Shown: positions 28,087-38,505, counted from the first letter of the stretch. The stretch is 64,000 nucleotides of DNA from Rheinheimera aquimaris (GCF_020531985.1 NZ_JAJAVQ010000002.1:496001-560000), one strand, 5' to 3'. A program made the numbers and translations. The notes: generated from the letters alone by a model not told the origin.

Positions 28087-29171
28087 CAGGCGAGGGATAC
28101 GTCAACGTCAAACAAACCGGCGGCTTCTTCACCAAAAGCGCCGCTGTCAGCTTGTTGCTCATCAACCAGCGTATCGGCTTTAGGGTAAATCAGCAGTTCA
28201 GTAACAGATGCCAGATAGGCCGTTTTACGCACTTTTGCCCAGGGATAAGCCAGGCCCAGTGTCAGCACAATGGCTAAAAGGTTAGTGACGGTTAACAGCA
28301 GGTAAGGCATTACTTCCATTTTCGATTTAAATTTAGCTACCTCAGGCAGCTCAGTGCGCTCAAATAAATGATTGCGGATCATGCAATGGTAGATAGCAGC
28401 GCTTAACGTAAACGCGAAAAAATACATAATAAAAAAACCGGCCGAGCCAAGGAATATCGCAGCGCCTGCACTGCCAGCACCGGTGGCAGCCATAATACCA
28501 ATCAGTACTACGCCAATAATTGCGGCTACTGTCATTACGCCAAATACGGCTGCTGCGGCAACTAAAGCGGCGATATAGTAAGAGCTGGTATCGGTGTTGA
28601 CCTGCATCTTTACTCCACCAAAACTGATATTGGTGCAAATAAAATGATCAATTTTTTTCAGTACCCAAGGCATCGCCAGATATAAAGTAAATACCGACAA
28701 TACCGGCAGCAGCACAAAATATTTTAATGCGCCTACATAGTCGCCGTGAAAGGCAAAACGTACATTCCGGTAACTGGTCATACGCATATTGAACTTAAGG
28801 CTTTGTACTATAAGCCAGGGCGATGCAAACATAAACAGCATTGCCAGTAATACCGCCAATACCGGCGATAGCATGGAAGCAACAGTGAATAACGCAAAAA
28901 TGATTACTGCAATAATACGGCCTTTTAAAATCTGCATTGGTGTTGCGAGATAGCGAAAAGGCTGTTGTTCAATCCGGGTATGGCCATAAAAGTACTGTGT
29001 GGTGCGCACTTTGGCCCAGGCGCTGTATATTCCCAGCGTCACTATGCTCAATAGTAAATTAACAATCCAGATACCAAAAAACTCACCGGCCTGGCCGCTG
29101 AACTGCACTTTGGCGGGACGCTGACGGGTTGTCTCTATAGGGCTGCTATCAGAGCTGGCTATATTATCCAT
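28086..29171 (-). CDS. DUF898 (YjgN-like) multi-pass membrane protein
   Basis: A 361-residue inner-membrane protein matching the DUF898/YjgN family. Characteristic duplicated features are visible: VQFSGQAGEFFGIWIVNLLLSIVTLGIYSAWAKVRTTQYF-type sequence near the N-terminus (with GIYSAWAKVR) and a second copy LTLGLAYPWAKVRKTAYL (about 310-327). Around six to eight membrane segments. Function is unknown in this family. The gene overlaps the downstream M48 protease gene, an association that suggests a transporter/channel or scaffold regulated by, or supplying, the protease. AAGGA lies 11 bp before the start. Confidence 0.88.
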   Translation of the reverse strand: MDNIASSDSSPIETTRQRPAKVQFSGQAGEFFGIWIVNLLLSIVTLGIYSAWAKVRTTQYFYGHTRIEQQPFRYLATPMQILKGRIIAVIIFALFTVASMLSPVLAVLLAMLFMFASPWLIVQSLKFNMRMTSYRNVRFAFHGDYVGALKYFVLLPVLSVFTLYLAMPWVLKKIDHFICTNISFGGVKMQVNTDTSSYYIAALVAAAAVFGVMTVAAIIGVVLIGIMAATGAGSAGAAIFLGSAGFFIMYFFAFTLSAAIYHCMIRNHLFERTELPEVAKFKSKMEVMPYLLLTVTNLLAIVLTLGLAYPWAKVRKTAYLASVTELLIYPKADTLVDEQQADSGAFGEEAAGLFDVDVSLA

Positions 29172-29271
29172 AAGTACTGCTTCCTTGTTGCGCTAATGTA
29201 AAGTAAAGCAGCAATTATACCGATAATATACAGGTTAAATGCAATAATTATTTATTGAAAAATTAACCAAT

Positions 29272-29305
29272 CCGCAGCGCTATTGAATATTCAATAGCGC
29301 TGCGG
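29272..29305 (-). terminator. Intrinsic terminator downstream of pectate lyase gene
   Basis: Perfect 17-bp inverted repeat (CCGCAGCGCTATTGAAT and its reverse complement) with no spacer. On the minus strand it is followed by T-rich sequence (TTGGTTAATTTTTC). It separates the pectate lyase gene from the DUF898-M48 pair. Confidence 0.8.
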
Positions 29306-29318
29306 GGTGAATAGCGTG

Positions 29319-31295
29319 TCAGGGCTGTGCTTCATAACCGCTGATATTACCAATGCCGGCAGGCAGTAAGCCTTTTAACATGTCTGGGGTATAAGCCCCG
29401 GCATTGCTCCATACTACCCAATCAATATCCCCGAGGTAACTACTACCGCCAGCATCACCAATCTGCAGATAATTATCACTGCCATTGCTGGCCGGGCGCA
29501 TGGTCACGCTTTCCAGCTTCAGTAAAGGTGTGTTATTGCCGTCAGTATATATCGCAACATTACCTGTGGTAGGTGAACTCAGTGCAACGGTAAAGTGATA
29601 GATCCGATATGCGCTCATATCCAATGCATCGGGCTCATTACCTTTACCGGCGGTAACAGAGGAACCATTATTCGCATTCTCCAACTGGATGCCTGAGTTA
29701 TTGCCATCATTACGCAAGATGATTTTTAACCGGCTCGCTGCGACGGCGTTTGCATCGCCTAAAGCAACTTCGGTTTCCAGAATCCGGTTGCCGCCACTGT
29801 TGCCTGTGACACCCATTAGCAACGTAAAGTACTTGGGGTAGATGCCGTCATCAGGCGCTACTGCGCTCAACTTGGCACGGCTTCGGTCTGCGCTGTTGGC
29901 TGTGCTGTCAAAGCGGATAGTACCATCACCGTTGGCGCTGAACAGGTTTGGCTCGTCAGCACCACCGCTTTGCTGCGGTTCAAACTTGCTCAGGCTGCCA
30001 TCTGCCAGCGTAAGGGCGTTGTCTGCAAAGGGCTGTAAACTGCCATCGTAGCTGTTCCAGTCTACATTGGCCGGCGGTTCTACCGGGTCAATGGGTACGG
30101 GCTCCGGCTCAGTTGGTTCAGGCTCTGCCGGTTCAGGTGACGCACACAGGCCAGGGCTTGGTGGTGTGTCGATTTTACCTGTTCCGGCATAGGCCAGCAC
30201 CGTTGCTTTAACATTATGCACCGGCAACAGACTGGCACTGTAGTCATAAGGTGGTGTTAACTCACCGGTTGATTCGGCCGCTTCACCGGCTACAACGCCA
30301 TCGTCCGGACTTTCCTGCCAGGTAATATCCTCAAAGATATTGTCGATCAGCTGCCAGAAGCCAGCCGCCTGGCTGTACATCGACATAACCGGGTTTTTCA
30401 TACTGGCGAAGTGGTTGTGCTCGATGCGTATTACGGCGCCCATTCTGCTGTTTATACCGCTTTCGATAGCGCCATCATAAAAGTTGTTGTAGATGTGGCC
30501 TTTACCAAAGCGAAACAGCGGCAGGCGCGAGTTTACGTTGTACCAGTGGTTATGATGATAGGTGATGGTGCGGTCATAGTTATCACTGTCTGACGAGCCA
30601 ACCAGCGATGTCTTCCAGCTGTGGTGCAGTTTGTTAAAGGAGATAGTAATAAACTGCGCGTCCCCTTTAGCATCGACCAGGCCATCATAATAATCTTTTA
30701 CCTGATCCTCGGTCAGGCTTGGGTCAGCCACTGTCAGGCTGTTATAGATTTCATTATGGTCAATCCAGATATTACGCACCGGCCCTTCCATACTGATACC
30801 GTCACCCGGCGCTCCCAGATTGGCGCGTACGTGGTGAATGCGCAAATTACGGATAATGATGTTCTCGGCCCTGACAATGTTAAAACCGATGCCAGCCATT
30901 TCGCCCTGATTACCCAGGCCGATAATAGAAACATCTGACACATCTTTAATATCGATTCTGCTGTCTTTGGCATTTTGCAGTGTAATGCTGCCGTTTACCC
31001 AAATGGTTAGCGGCCGGCTCGGGTCTTTGTTTTTTATCGCGTTGATCATCTCTTTACCGGTACAGACGGTGATTTCTACCTTGTTTTCGCCACTGCCGCC
31101 GGTTGTGCCGCCATTTTCGCTGGCGTAGCCATAGACGGTATCAAGATCGGTAAGCGCAATCACACCGGTGTCGGGTTCTGGCGTGGGTGTTTCTATGCCG
31201 GTATCCGGCACTGTTGCCGGGTCGTCATTGCTGCTGTTGCAGCCAAGCAGCAACGCGCTGCCCACCAGCATTGCAAGTAGAGTTTTATTAAACAT
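29319..31295 (-). CDS. Pectate lyase (PL1) lipoprotein with C-terminal LamG/concanavalin-like domain
   Basis: A 658-residue exported enzyme with lipobox LLGC (Cys19), so it is lipid-anchored. Residues 20-45 are an acidic Thr/Pro linker. The parallel beta-helix lyase domain (about 48-390) carries the PL1 signature IWIDHNEIYNS and the catalytic-arginine segment NSRLPLFRFGKGHIYNN. A Pro/Glu linker (PEPAEPEPTEPEPVP) joins it to a beta-sandwich domain (about 415-650) that looks LamG-like and may bind polysaccharide. The family cleaves polygalacturonate by beta-elimination, using Ca2+. No other pectin genes are adjacent. An AAGGG site precedes the start. Confidence 0.9.
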   Translation of the reverse strand: MFNKTLLAMLVGSALLLGCNSSNDDPATVPDTGIETPTPEPDTGVIALTDLDTVYGYASENGGTTGGSGENKVEITVCTGKEMINAIKNKDPSRPLTIWVNGSITLQNAKDSRIDIKDVSDVSIIGLGNQGEMAGIGFNIVRAENIIIRNLRIHHVRANLGAPGDGISMEGPVRNIWIDHNEIYNSLTVADPSLTEDQVKDYYDGLVDAKGDAQFITISFNKLHHSWKTSLVGSSDSDNYDRTITYHHNHWYNVNSRLPLFRFGKGHIYNNFYDGAIESGINSRMGAVIRIEHNHFASMKNPVMSMYSQAAGFWQLIDNIFEDITWQESPDDGVVAGEAAESTGELTPPYDYSASLLPVHNVKATVLAYAGTGKIDTPPSPGLCASPEPAEPEPTEPEPVPIDPVEPPANVDWNSYDGSLQPFADNALTLADGSLSKFEPQQSGGADEPNLFSANGDGTIRFDSTANSADRSRAKLSAVAPDDGIYPKYFTLLMGVTGNSGGNRILETEVALGDANAVAASRLKIILRNDGNNSGIQLENANNGSSVTAGKGNEPDALDMSAYRIYHFTVALSSPTTGNVAIYTDGNNTPLLKLESVTMRPASNGSDNYLQIGDAGGSSYLGDIDWVVWSNAGAYTPDMLKGLLPAGIGNISGYEAQP

Positions 31296-31554
31296 GATAT
31301 CGCTACCCTTTGCTTCAGGGGCTGCCGCTGTACTGCTAAATCAGAGATGACACCCTGTTGATTTGAAATAGTTATTTTTATTCAGCAGCCACTATTATAA
31401 TTTTGTCTACCGGTGGCATTTTTATTGCGCAAGTCGGAATAAGATGTGCTGCACTGCTAGTTATGGCGGAAAGCGATTGCTCAACGCAAGCTGACGGGCT
31501 AAAACACCTTGAGTTTTAGCCGAAATGTTCGCATTTGAACTAAAAGTGGCTGTA

Positions 31555-32934
31555 TCAGCTGATATTGCCGCCCTGACAAAGCCGGGCCGGATCCAGTAAC
31601 TGTTCCAGCTCACTGCGGCTGTAGCTGGTATGTTCCTGTGCGACATCGATAACCGGCCGGTGCTCTTTATAAGCTTGCTTGGCTATTTCAGCTGCCTTGG
31701 CATAACCAATTAACGGGTTTAATGCCGTGACCAAAATAGGGTTCAGCGCCAGAGCCTTACTGATATTGTCTTCACGTACAGTAAAACCTGCGATGGCTTG
31801 TGTCGCGAGCGCCGGGCAGCTGTTACTGAGTAAGCGGATACTGTGCAGCAGATTATCGGCAATAAGCGGCAGCATCACGTTCAGTTCAAAATTACCTGAC
31901 TGACCAGCGACAGTAATAGTGCAGTCATTGCCAATTACCTGAGCACAAACCATTGCCACTGCTTCAGGAATAACCGGGTTAACTTTACCCGGCATAATTG
32001 AAGATCCCGGCTGTAATGCCGGCAATTCTATTTCGCCCAACCCAGCGAGCGGACCCGAATTCATCCAGCGCAAATCATTGCTTATTTTCATCAGACAGAC
32101 GGCGAGCCGTTTTAATGCACCGGATGTGGCAACGGCTGTATCCTGAGCGCCAAGAGCACTAAAGAAATTCTCAGCCGGCCGAAAGGATAGGCCGGTGTTA
32201 CGGCTTAATACCTGACAGAACGTTGCAGCAAAGGCTGGGTCGGCATTAATGCCGCTACCAACAGCTGTGCCGCCTTGCGCCAGTGCCTGAAGTTGTTCTA
32301 GCTGCTGCTGCAGTTGTTGCTCCGCCAGCTGCAGTTGCGACTGCCAGCCACCGAGTACCTGGGCAAAACTGACCGGCATAGCGTCCATCAGGTGGGTACG
32401 GCCGGTTTTGACCATTTTCCCTATCTGGCTGGTTTTATTGCTTAACTGCAGTTGTAGCTGTCTTACAGCGGGTAGTAATTGCTGTTGCAGCGCTATAGCG
32501 GCACTGATGTGAATTGCGCTGGGGATGGTATCGTTGCTGCTTTGCCCAAGATTAACGTGATCGTTCGGGCTAACAGTTTGGTTCAGTGCTTTACTGGCCA
32601 GGGTTGCCAGCACTTCGTTAACATTCATATTGCTGCTGGTGCCGGAACCGGTTTGGAAAATGTCGAGCGGGTACTGCTGCATATCTGTTGCAGCAAGCTG
32701 GTCGTCTGCAGCGTGACAGATAGCCTGGCTGATAGCATTTTCGAGCAAGCCAAGCTGTTGGTTGGCAGTAGCAGCAGCTTTTTTAATCTGTAATAAAGCC
32801 CGGATAAACTCTACCGGCAGTGTCTGACCGCTGATGTTGAAGTTCTGCACTGCGCGTTGTGTTTGCGCCTGATAAAGCGCGTCCAACGGGACCTGCAGCT
32901 CACCCATGCTATCGTGTTCGGTTCGGGTTTTCAT
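31555..32934 (-). CDS. fumC: Fumarate hydratase class II
   Basis: A 459-residue oxygen-stable fumarase of the citric acid cycle, interconverting fumarate and L-malate. The superfamily signature GSSIMPGKVNP is present (catalytic Ser in the GSS loop). TGRTHLMDAMPV carries the active-site His. GSGTSSNMNVNEV is the substrate-binding loop. Fumarase and aspartase are close relatives. Overall length and the TGRTHLMDA motif favour fumarase, though aspartase is not fully excluded. An AGGAG site is 9 bp upstream. It is a single gene, divergent from the Mrp operon. Confidence 0.92.
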   Translation of the reverse strand: MKTRTEHDSMGELQVPLDALYQAQTQRAVQNFNISGQTLPVEFIRALLQIKKAAATANQQLGLLENAISQAICHAADDQLAATDMQQYPLDIFQTGSGTSSNMNVNEVLATLASKALNQTVSPNDHVNLGQSSNDTIPSAIHISAAIALQQQLLPAVRQLQLQLSNKTSQIGKMVKTGRTHLMDAMPVSFAQVLGGWQSQLQLAEQQLQQQLEQLQALAQGGTAVGSGINADPAFAATFCQVLSRNTGLSFRPAENFFSALGAQDTAVATSGALKRLAVCLMKISNDLRWMNSGPLAGLGEIELPALQPGSSIMPGKVNPVIPEAVAMVCAQVIGNDCTITVAGQSGNFELNVMLPLIADNLLHSIRLLSNSCPALATQAIAGFTVREDNISKALALNPILVTALNPLIGYAKAAEIAKQAYKEHRPVIDVAQEHTSYSRSELEQLLDPARLCQGGNIS

Positions 32935-33297
32935 AAGTTGTGCTCCTGTGTATCGGTTACCGGCAGAATGTTAGTTGTAACCTGTTTAAACAAATGCTGC
33001 CAGTTTGGCGGCAAAAGTTGCTGATAACAGTGCGGTAAAGACCTGAAATATTGCGGTAAATACCGATATTAACCGGGCTGGAGACGCTCAGCTTTTATAG
33101 ACTTTTCCAACAGATATCGGTATAAATATCGGAATTAATGCCAACAAACTGATTTTTTTGCCCGCCCAATGTTGTAAAGGCACTCTGTCTTCTATGCTTA
33201 GTTAACTGCCTATGGATATCAACAACTTAATCTGTACGATGAGCGGGACAGTATAAAGTTTCAGTCGGTTAATGAATAAAAAGGACGCGCGACAGTT
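32935..33297. other. Divergent intergenic region between fumC and mrpA, with repeated ATATCGG sites
   Basis: This 363-bp gap holds no gene. It must contain the promoters of fumC and of the Mrp operon. Two direct copies of ATATCGG lie at 33114-33120 and 33126-33132, 12 bp apart. An inverted copy within TACCGATAT lies at 33061-33069, complementary to ATATCGGTA at 33114-33122. These look like regulator-binding sites; the regulator is unknown. Confidence 0.5.
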
Positions 33298-36093
33298 ATG
33301 ACACTGATGTGGATTTTACTCCTGCCGCTGCTGGGGACTATGGTGCCGCTACTTGCCGGCAAAGGAAGCCGCACTACCTGTGCTTTCGCCACCGGAGTAG
33401 CGCCGGCTTTGGCGCTGGTATTATTACTGCTTCAGGCCCCTGAAGTATTTTCTGGTGAGACCCTGCGCTTTTTTGTTAGCTGGATACCGCTGCTCGGGCT
33501 TGATATTACCATTACGCTGGATGGGTTGGCGTTTTTATTCAGTTTGCTAATCCTCGGCATTGGCCTGCTGATTATTGTTTACGCCCGTTATTATTTGTCT
33601 GAGCGTGACTCAATGCCGCGTTTCTTTGCGTATCTGATGCTGTTTATGACGGCGATGCTGGGCATAGTACTGTCGGGCAACCTTCTGCAATTGTGGTTAT
33701 TCTGGGAATTAACCAGTATCAGCTCGTTTTTATTAATCAGTTTCTGGTGGCACAAAGCAGAAGCGCGCCGCGGCGCGCGCATGGCGCTTACGGTAACCGG
33801 CGCGGGTGGCTTAGCATTATTAGCAGCCTTTCTGATGATTGGCGACATTGTTGGCAGCTATGACTTACAGCAGGTATTAGCCAGTGCAGACCAAATACGC
33901 CAACACAGCCATTACCCGATATTATTAGTGTTGTTTCTGCTGGGTTGTTTTACCAAGTCAGCCCAGTTTCCGTTTCATTTCTGGCTGCCAAACGCCATGG
34001 CAGCGCCAACGCCGGTGAGTGCTTACTTACACTCTGCTACTATGGTTAAAGCAGGTATCTTTTTGCTGGCGCGGTTTTATCCGGCATTGTCCGGCACTGA
34101 GCTGTGGTTTGTGCTGGTCAGTGTTGCTGGCCTAGCGACCTTACTGATTGGCTCTTATCTGGCATTGTTTAAACATGATTTAAAAGGTTTGCTAGCTTAT
34201 TCCACTATCAGTCATCTGGGGCTTATTACATTACTATTTGGTATGGGCACTGATCTGGCGGCCGTGGCGGGTTTATTTCATATCATTAATCATGCAACCT
34301 TTAAAGCCTCGCTGTTTATGGCAGCGGGTATCATTGATCATGAGTCTGGCTCCCGTGATATGCGCAAGCTTAATGGTTTGTGGCAATTTATGCCGATTAC
34401 CGCCACGCTGGCAATGGTTGCGGCGGCGGCGATGGCCGGCGTACCGTTACTGAACGGCTTTTTATCAAAAGAAATGTTTTTTGCTGAAACCCTGCACCAG
34501 CATTTACTCGGCTCATTGTCCTGGGTTATTCCGGTACTGGCGACGATAGCGGCAATATTTTCAGTAGCTTATTCAACGCGGTTTATTCACGATGTATTTT
34601 TTAACGGTCAGCCAAAAGGCTTATCCAAAACTCCGCATGAACCGCCTCGCTATATGCGCGTGCCGGTCGAAATTCTGGTTGCGCTGTGTATTCTGGTCGG
34701 AATTTTCCCAAGCTATATGATTGGCGACTTGCTACATGCTGCATCAGTGGCGGTGCTGGCTGGAAATGTACCTCAGTATAGTCTGGCGATATGGCACGGT
34801 TTTAATCTGCCATTGCTGATGAGTGTGCTGGCCGTGTCGGGTGGCGTGCTGATCTACATCAACCGTAAGCATCTGTTTGATTTTCAGAACACACTGCCGG
34901 ATGTTGATGCGCTGAATAGTTTTGAACGGGGCATTAAGCAGTTTGCTGCACGCTGCCACCGCTTTTATCAGTGGCTGGATAACGGCTCTTTGCAGCGTTA
35001 CATGACGCTGGTGCTGCTCAGTTTTGTGTTACTGGCCGGTTTACCCCTAATACACCTGACGACACTTTGGGGCGGGCGGGAAGAGCTGCCGATAGATGCC
35101 GTCAATGGCGCTGGTGCGGCGCTGTTGCTGATTGGGGCTTTTGCTACCGTAATGTGGCATCGTAAACGGGTTGTGGCGCTACTGATGATCTCTGTAGTTG
35201 GGTTGATGGTCTCTATCGCCTTTACCCGCTTTTCAGCACCGGATTTAGCACTAACCCAGCTGTCAGTTGAAGTAGTAACTATTATTCTGCTGATGCTGGC
35301 GCTGTTTTTCCTACCGCATAAGACACCAAAACAATCTGAATCCTCCCGTGTGGTGCGTGATCTAAGTATCGCTAGTATGGTGGGTGTTGTGGTTGGCAGT
35401 TTAAGTTATGCGCTGATGACCAGGCCGTTTAATACCATTTCAGACTTTTTTCTCACTAACGCTAAAACCGGCGGCGGTGGCACCAATGTTGTAAATGTCA
35501 TACTGGTTGATTTCCGTGGTTTTGACACACTAGGCGAAATTACCGTGCTAGGCATTGCTTCGTTGGGTATCTTTAAACTGCTGACCAGAATTCCACTGTT
35601 TAAACCCAGTAGCGATGGTGAAGGCCGGCCCTGGGCGCTGGAGCGGCATTCTCTGCTGCTGGCGACTGTATCGCAGAGTTTGTTACCGCTGGCGATTATG
35701 GTATCCATCTATATTTTCTTCCGTGGCCATAACCTGCCGGGTGGTGGCTTTATCGCCGGGCTTGTTACAGCAGTTGCCATTATTCTGCAGTATATTGCGC
35801 ATGGCGTGGACTGGGTAAAAGAGCGGATGAACGTTGAGTACCAGCGCGTGGTGGCGATTGGCTTGATGATTGCGCTATTTACCGGTGCTGCCAGCTGGCT
35901 GTTTGGCCGGCCATTCCTGACATCCTGGTTCGACTATTTTGATATACCGGTGCTTGGCAAAATTGAACTGGCCAGTGCGATTGCCTTTGATTTAGGGGTA
36001 TATATTACGGTGGTTGGTTCTACGCTGCTGATTCTGGCTAATCTCGGTAAGATGACGACCGCGCACCGGCCAGTGCATAAGGAAACGATCTGA
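33298..36093 (+). CDS. mrpA: Mrp Na+/H+ antiporter subunit A fused to MrpB
   Basis: A 931-residue multi-pass inner-membrane protein, the largest Mrp subunit. The first ~600 residues are NuoL-like ([20 protein letters not shown], with the conserved Lys after HSATMV). The last ~300 carry the MrpA C-terminal and MrpB domains ([29 protein letters not shown]). Such A-B fusion is the known group-2 arrangement of six-gene mrp/pha operons. Together with C-G it exchanges cytoplasmic Na+ for external protons, giving salt and alkali tolerance. The AAGGA site is 12 bp before the ATG, slightly long spacing. The stop overlaps mrpC (TGATG). Confidence 0.95.
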   Translation: MTLMWILLLPLLGTMVPLLAGKGSRTTCAFATGVAPALALVLLLLQAPEVFSGETLRFFVSWIPLLGLDITITLDGLAFLFSLLILGIGLLIIVYARYYLSERDSMPRFFAYLMLFMTAMLGIVLSGNLLQLWLFWELTSISSFLLISFWWHKAEARRGARMALTVTGAGGLALLAAFLMIGDIVGSYDLQQVLASADQIRQHSHYPILLVLFLLGCFTKSAQFPFHFWLPNAMAAPTPVSAYLHSATMVKAGIFLLARFYPALSGTELWFVLVSVAGLATLLIGSYLALFKHDLKGLLAYSTISHLGLITLLFGMGTDLAAVAGLFHIINHATFKASLFMAAGIIDHESGSRDMRKLNGLWQFMPITATLAMVAAAAMAGVPLLNGFLSKEMFFAETLHQHLLGSLSWVIPVLATIAAIFSVAYSTRFIHDVFFNGQPKGLSKTPHEPPRYMRVPVEILVALCILVGIFPSYMIGDLLHAASVAVLAGNVPQYSLAIWHGFNLPLLMSVLAVSGGVLIYINRKHLFDFQNTLPDVDALNSFERGIKQFAARCHRFYQWLDNGSLQRYMTLVLLSFVLLAGLPLIHLTTLWGGREELPIDAVNGAGAALLLIGAFATVMWHRKRVVALLMISVVGLMVSIAFTRFSAPDLALTQLSVEVVTIILLMLALFFLPHKTPKQSESSRVVRDLSIASMVGVVVGSLSYALMTRPFNTISDFFLTNAKTGGGGTNVVNVILVDFRGFDTLGEITVLGIASLGIFKLLTRIPLFKPSSDGEGRPWALERHSLLLATVSQSLLPLAIMVSIYIFFRGHNLPGGGFIAGLVTAVAIILQYIAHGVDWVKERMNVEYQRVVAIGLMIALFTGAASWLFGRPFLTSWFDYFDIPVLGKIELASAIAFDLGVYITVVGSTLLILANLGKMTTAHRPVHKETI

Positions 36094-36446
36094 TGGAGAC
36101 TTTGTTTGCCAGTTGTATAGGCTTTCTAACGTTTTGCGGTATTTTTCTGATGTTACGCGGCCGTACCTTTCCGGTGATGCTGGGTCTGACGATGTTGTCC
36201 TATGCCGTTAATCTGTTTATTTTTGCCTCCGGCCGCCTGACCCTGCGCGGTGCAGCGGTGCTTGGAACCAGTGAGCAGTATGCAGACCCTTTGCCACAGG
36301 CGTTGGTGCTGACCGCTATTGTAATAGGTTTTGCCATGACCGCATTTTTAGTCATCCTTGCTATCCGTGCCCGTGCCGATCTGGGCAATGACCATGTCGA
36401 TGGTAAACTGCCTGATGCTGATGGCATGAAGAGGGAGAGTCGTTGA
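36093..36446 (+). CDS. mrpC: Mrp Na+/H+ antiporter subunit C
   Basis: A 117-residue NuoK-like protein with three hydrophobic helices (about 1-20, 27-47 and 70-95). The segment YADPLPQALVLTAIVIGFA is characteristic of MrpC/NuoK. It is an integral part of the Mrp complex. Its start overlaps the mrpA stop and its stop overlaps the mrpD start (both TGATG), so translation is coupled along the operon. Confidence 0.94.
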   Translation: METLFASCIGFLTFCGIFLMLRGRTFPVMLGLTMLSYAVNLFIFASGRLTLRGAAVLGTSEQYADPLPQALVLTAIVIGFAMTAFLVILAIRARADLGNDHVDGKLPDADGMKRESR

Positions 36447-37969
36447 TGTGGCATTTAATTACGGCACCTATTTTATTGCCGATGCTAACCGCGCTGGTCA
36501 TTATGCTACCGCCGGTACACTATTCGCCAATGCGCCGGCGTTGGGTCAGTATGATTTCAAGCGCAGTTCAGCTGGTATTAGTGGTAATTTTGCTGCTGCA
36601 TGTACAGCAAAATGGCTTGCTGCACTACGCAATAGGTAACTGGCAGGCACCGTTTGGTATCATTCTGGTTGCAGATACTTTATCTATGGTGCTGGTGTGT
36701 TTAACGTCATTTCTGGCACTTGGTGCTATTTGCTATGGCAGCGCCGGTGAGGACGAGAAAGGGTCGTTTTTTCACCCGTTATTTCAGTTTCAGGTGATGG
36801 GCATCAATGGCGCGTTTTTAACCGGAGATCTGTTTAACCTGTTTGTGTTCTTCGAAGTTCTACTGATTGCCTCTTACGCACTGTTGATCCATGCTGGCGG
36901 TAAGAACAAAACCAAAGCCGCTGTACATTATGTAGTACTGAACCTGACTGGTTCTGCCATTTTTCTGTTTTCACTGGCGGTACTGTACGGCACTCTCGGT
37001 ACCCTGAATATTGTAGATATGGCGCAGAAGGTTGCGGTGCTGCCGGCTGAAGATCTGATGCTGGTAAAATCAGGCGGTTTGATGCTGATGATCGTATTTG
37101 CGCTAAAAGCTGCAGTGCTGCCACTGCAGTTTTGGCTGCCTGCCACCTATTCATCGGCTTCAGCACCTGTGGCTGCGCTGTTTGCAGTAATGACAAAAAT
37201 TGGTATCTATGCGTTGCTGCGGGTGTACACCACAATATTTGGTGCTGATGCCGGGCCGTTGCAGGGAATGGCTGCAGACTGGTTACTGCCGGCAGGCCTT
37301 GCCACTATAGTGCTTGGCGCTATTGGTGTGATATCCAGCCACGATTTTCGTAAACTGGTCGCCAACCTGGTGCTGGTATCCGTGGGTACGCTTGTTGCCA
37401 TGGTAGCGCTGCATACTGAGTTATCTGCGGCGGCGGCATTATATTACACCGTGCATTCTACCCTCGTCACAGCTGCGCTGTTTTTGATTGCTGATCTGAT
37501 TTCCAATCAACGTGGTAAAGCGGCAGACCGTCTGGTGTCTGGCCGGCGCGTAGTACAGCCGATATTGCTTGGCAGCCTGTTTATGTTGGCGGCGATGGCT
37601 GTTGCCGGTTTACCGCCTTTGTCCGGTTTTATCGGTAAGCTTATGTTGCTACAGGCGGTGACGGAACCTGCAAACCGCGCTTTACTTTGGGCGGTGATAT
37701 TAATGTGCAGCCTGCTGGTGATAGTGGGCTTGTCGCGTGCTGGCAGTACGTTGTTCTGGCGGGTAAGTGGTGGTGATGCGTCTGGTGATAAGGCCGCGCC
37801 GTTACAGGTATTTGCGGTGTGCTGGCTGCTATTAGCCAGCCCTTTACTGGTAATATTCGCCGGGCCTTTAACTGAGCTGTCGCAACAGGCTGCGGCACAG
37901 TTATATGATACGGATACTGCCGCCCGGGCAATACTTGGCTCCGCCGCTACAGAGGGGGATGTGCCATGA
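36446..37969 (+). CDS. mrpD: Mrp Na+/H+ antiporter subunit D
   Basis: A 507-residue NuoM/NuoN-like membrane protein with about fourteen helices. Recognisable segments are LFNLFVFFEVLLIASYALLI (carrying the conserved proton-pathway Glu) and KAAVLPLQFWLPATYSSASA. The ATG at 36446 is taken as the start in preference to TTG one codon upstream, because it overlaps the mrpC stop as TGATG and follows GAGGGAGAG. It is proposed with MrpA to conduct the cations. Confidence 0.94.
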   Translation: MWHLITAPILLPMLTALVIMLPPVHYSPMRRRWVSMISSAVQLVLVVILLLHVQQNGLLHYAIGNWQAPFGIILVADTLSMVLVCLTSFLALGAICYGSAGEDEKGSFFHPLFQFQVMGINGAFLTGDLFNLFVFFEVLLIASYALLIHAGGKNKTKAAVHYVVLNLTGSAIFLFSLAVLYGTLGTLNIVDMAQKVAVLPAEDLMLVKSGGLMLMIVFALKAAVLPLQFWLPATYSSASAPVAALFAVMTKIGIYALLRVYTTIFGADAGPLQGMAADWLLPAGLATIVLGAIGVISSHDFRKLVANLVLVSVGTLVAMVALHTELSAAAALYYTVHSTLVTAALFLIADLISNQRGKAADRLVSGRRVVQPILLGSLFMLAAMAVAGLPPLSGFIGKLMLLQAVTEPANRALLWAVILMCSLLVIVGLSRAGSTLFWRVSGGDASGDKAAPLQVFAVCWLLLASPLLVIFAGPLTELSQQAAAQLYDTDTAARAILGSAATEGDVP

Positions 37970-38505
37970 GATTTGATGCAAAGTATCGCTGGCTGCCCAC
38001 GCCATACCGCAGTGTCATGCTGTTTGTTGTCTGGTTATTACTGAACCAGAGCATTGAGGCTGTACATTTATTTTTTGGGGTTGTACTGGCACTGCTTATC
38101 CCATTATTGATACAGCGCTTTCGTGATCCACAACCTGTCATCGAGCGGCCATTGCTGGCACTGCGCTATATGCTGAGGGTACTGGCCGACATAGTGGTTG
38201 CCAATGCCCAGGTAGCAGTGCTGATCCTGGGGCCCAAAAGGCGGCTAAACCCGGCGTTTGTCAAAGTGCCTCTGGATCTGCAGCACGAGCTACCTATAAC
38301 GATTCTGGCCAGTACGGTGTCGATGACGCCGGGCACCGTAAGTGCGGAAGTGCTGCCCAGCACTGAAAGTATTAAGCCAGGTGAGCCCTTACCACAACGT
38401 TGGTTATTAATTCATGTACTGAACCTGACTGATGAGGCGACGCTCATTGATTCAATTAAACAGCGCTATGAAGCCCCGTTAAAGGAGATTTTCAATGCTG
38501 GATAA
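37966..38505 (+). CDS. mrpE: Mrp Na+/H+ antiporter subunit E
   Basis: A 179-residue protein with N-terminal membrane helices (LFVVWLLLNQSIEAVHLFFG and following) and a C-terminal cytoplasmic domain. The motifs STVSMTPGTVSAEV and LLIHVLNLTDE are typical of MrpE. It is required for full activity of the complex. It starts with an ATGA overlap on mrpD and overlaps mrpF by 11 bp. Confidence 0.93.
   Translation: MRFDAKYRWLPTPYRSVMLFVVWLLLNQSIEAVHLFFGVVLALLIPLLIQRFRDPQPVIERPLLALRYMLRVLADIVVANAQVAVLILGPKRRLNPAFVKVPLDLQHELPITILASTVSMTPGTVSAEVLPSTESIKPGEPLPQRWLLIHVLNLTDEATLIDSIKQRYEAPLKEIFNAG

Noticed and set aside
31497..31521. Hairpin GGCTAAAAC/GTTTTAGCC downstream of fumC as terminator
   Set aside because: Perfect 9-bp stem, but no T-run on the minus strand after it and it lies about 35 bp past the stop; role uncertain.
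33298..36093. Possible artefactual fusion of mrpA and mrpB
   Set aside because: A-B fusion is the normal arrangement of six-gene group-2 mrp operons, and the frame is uninterrupted.
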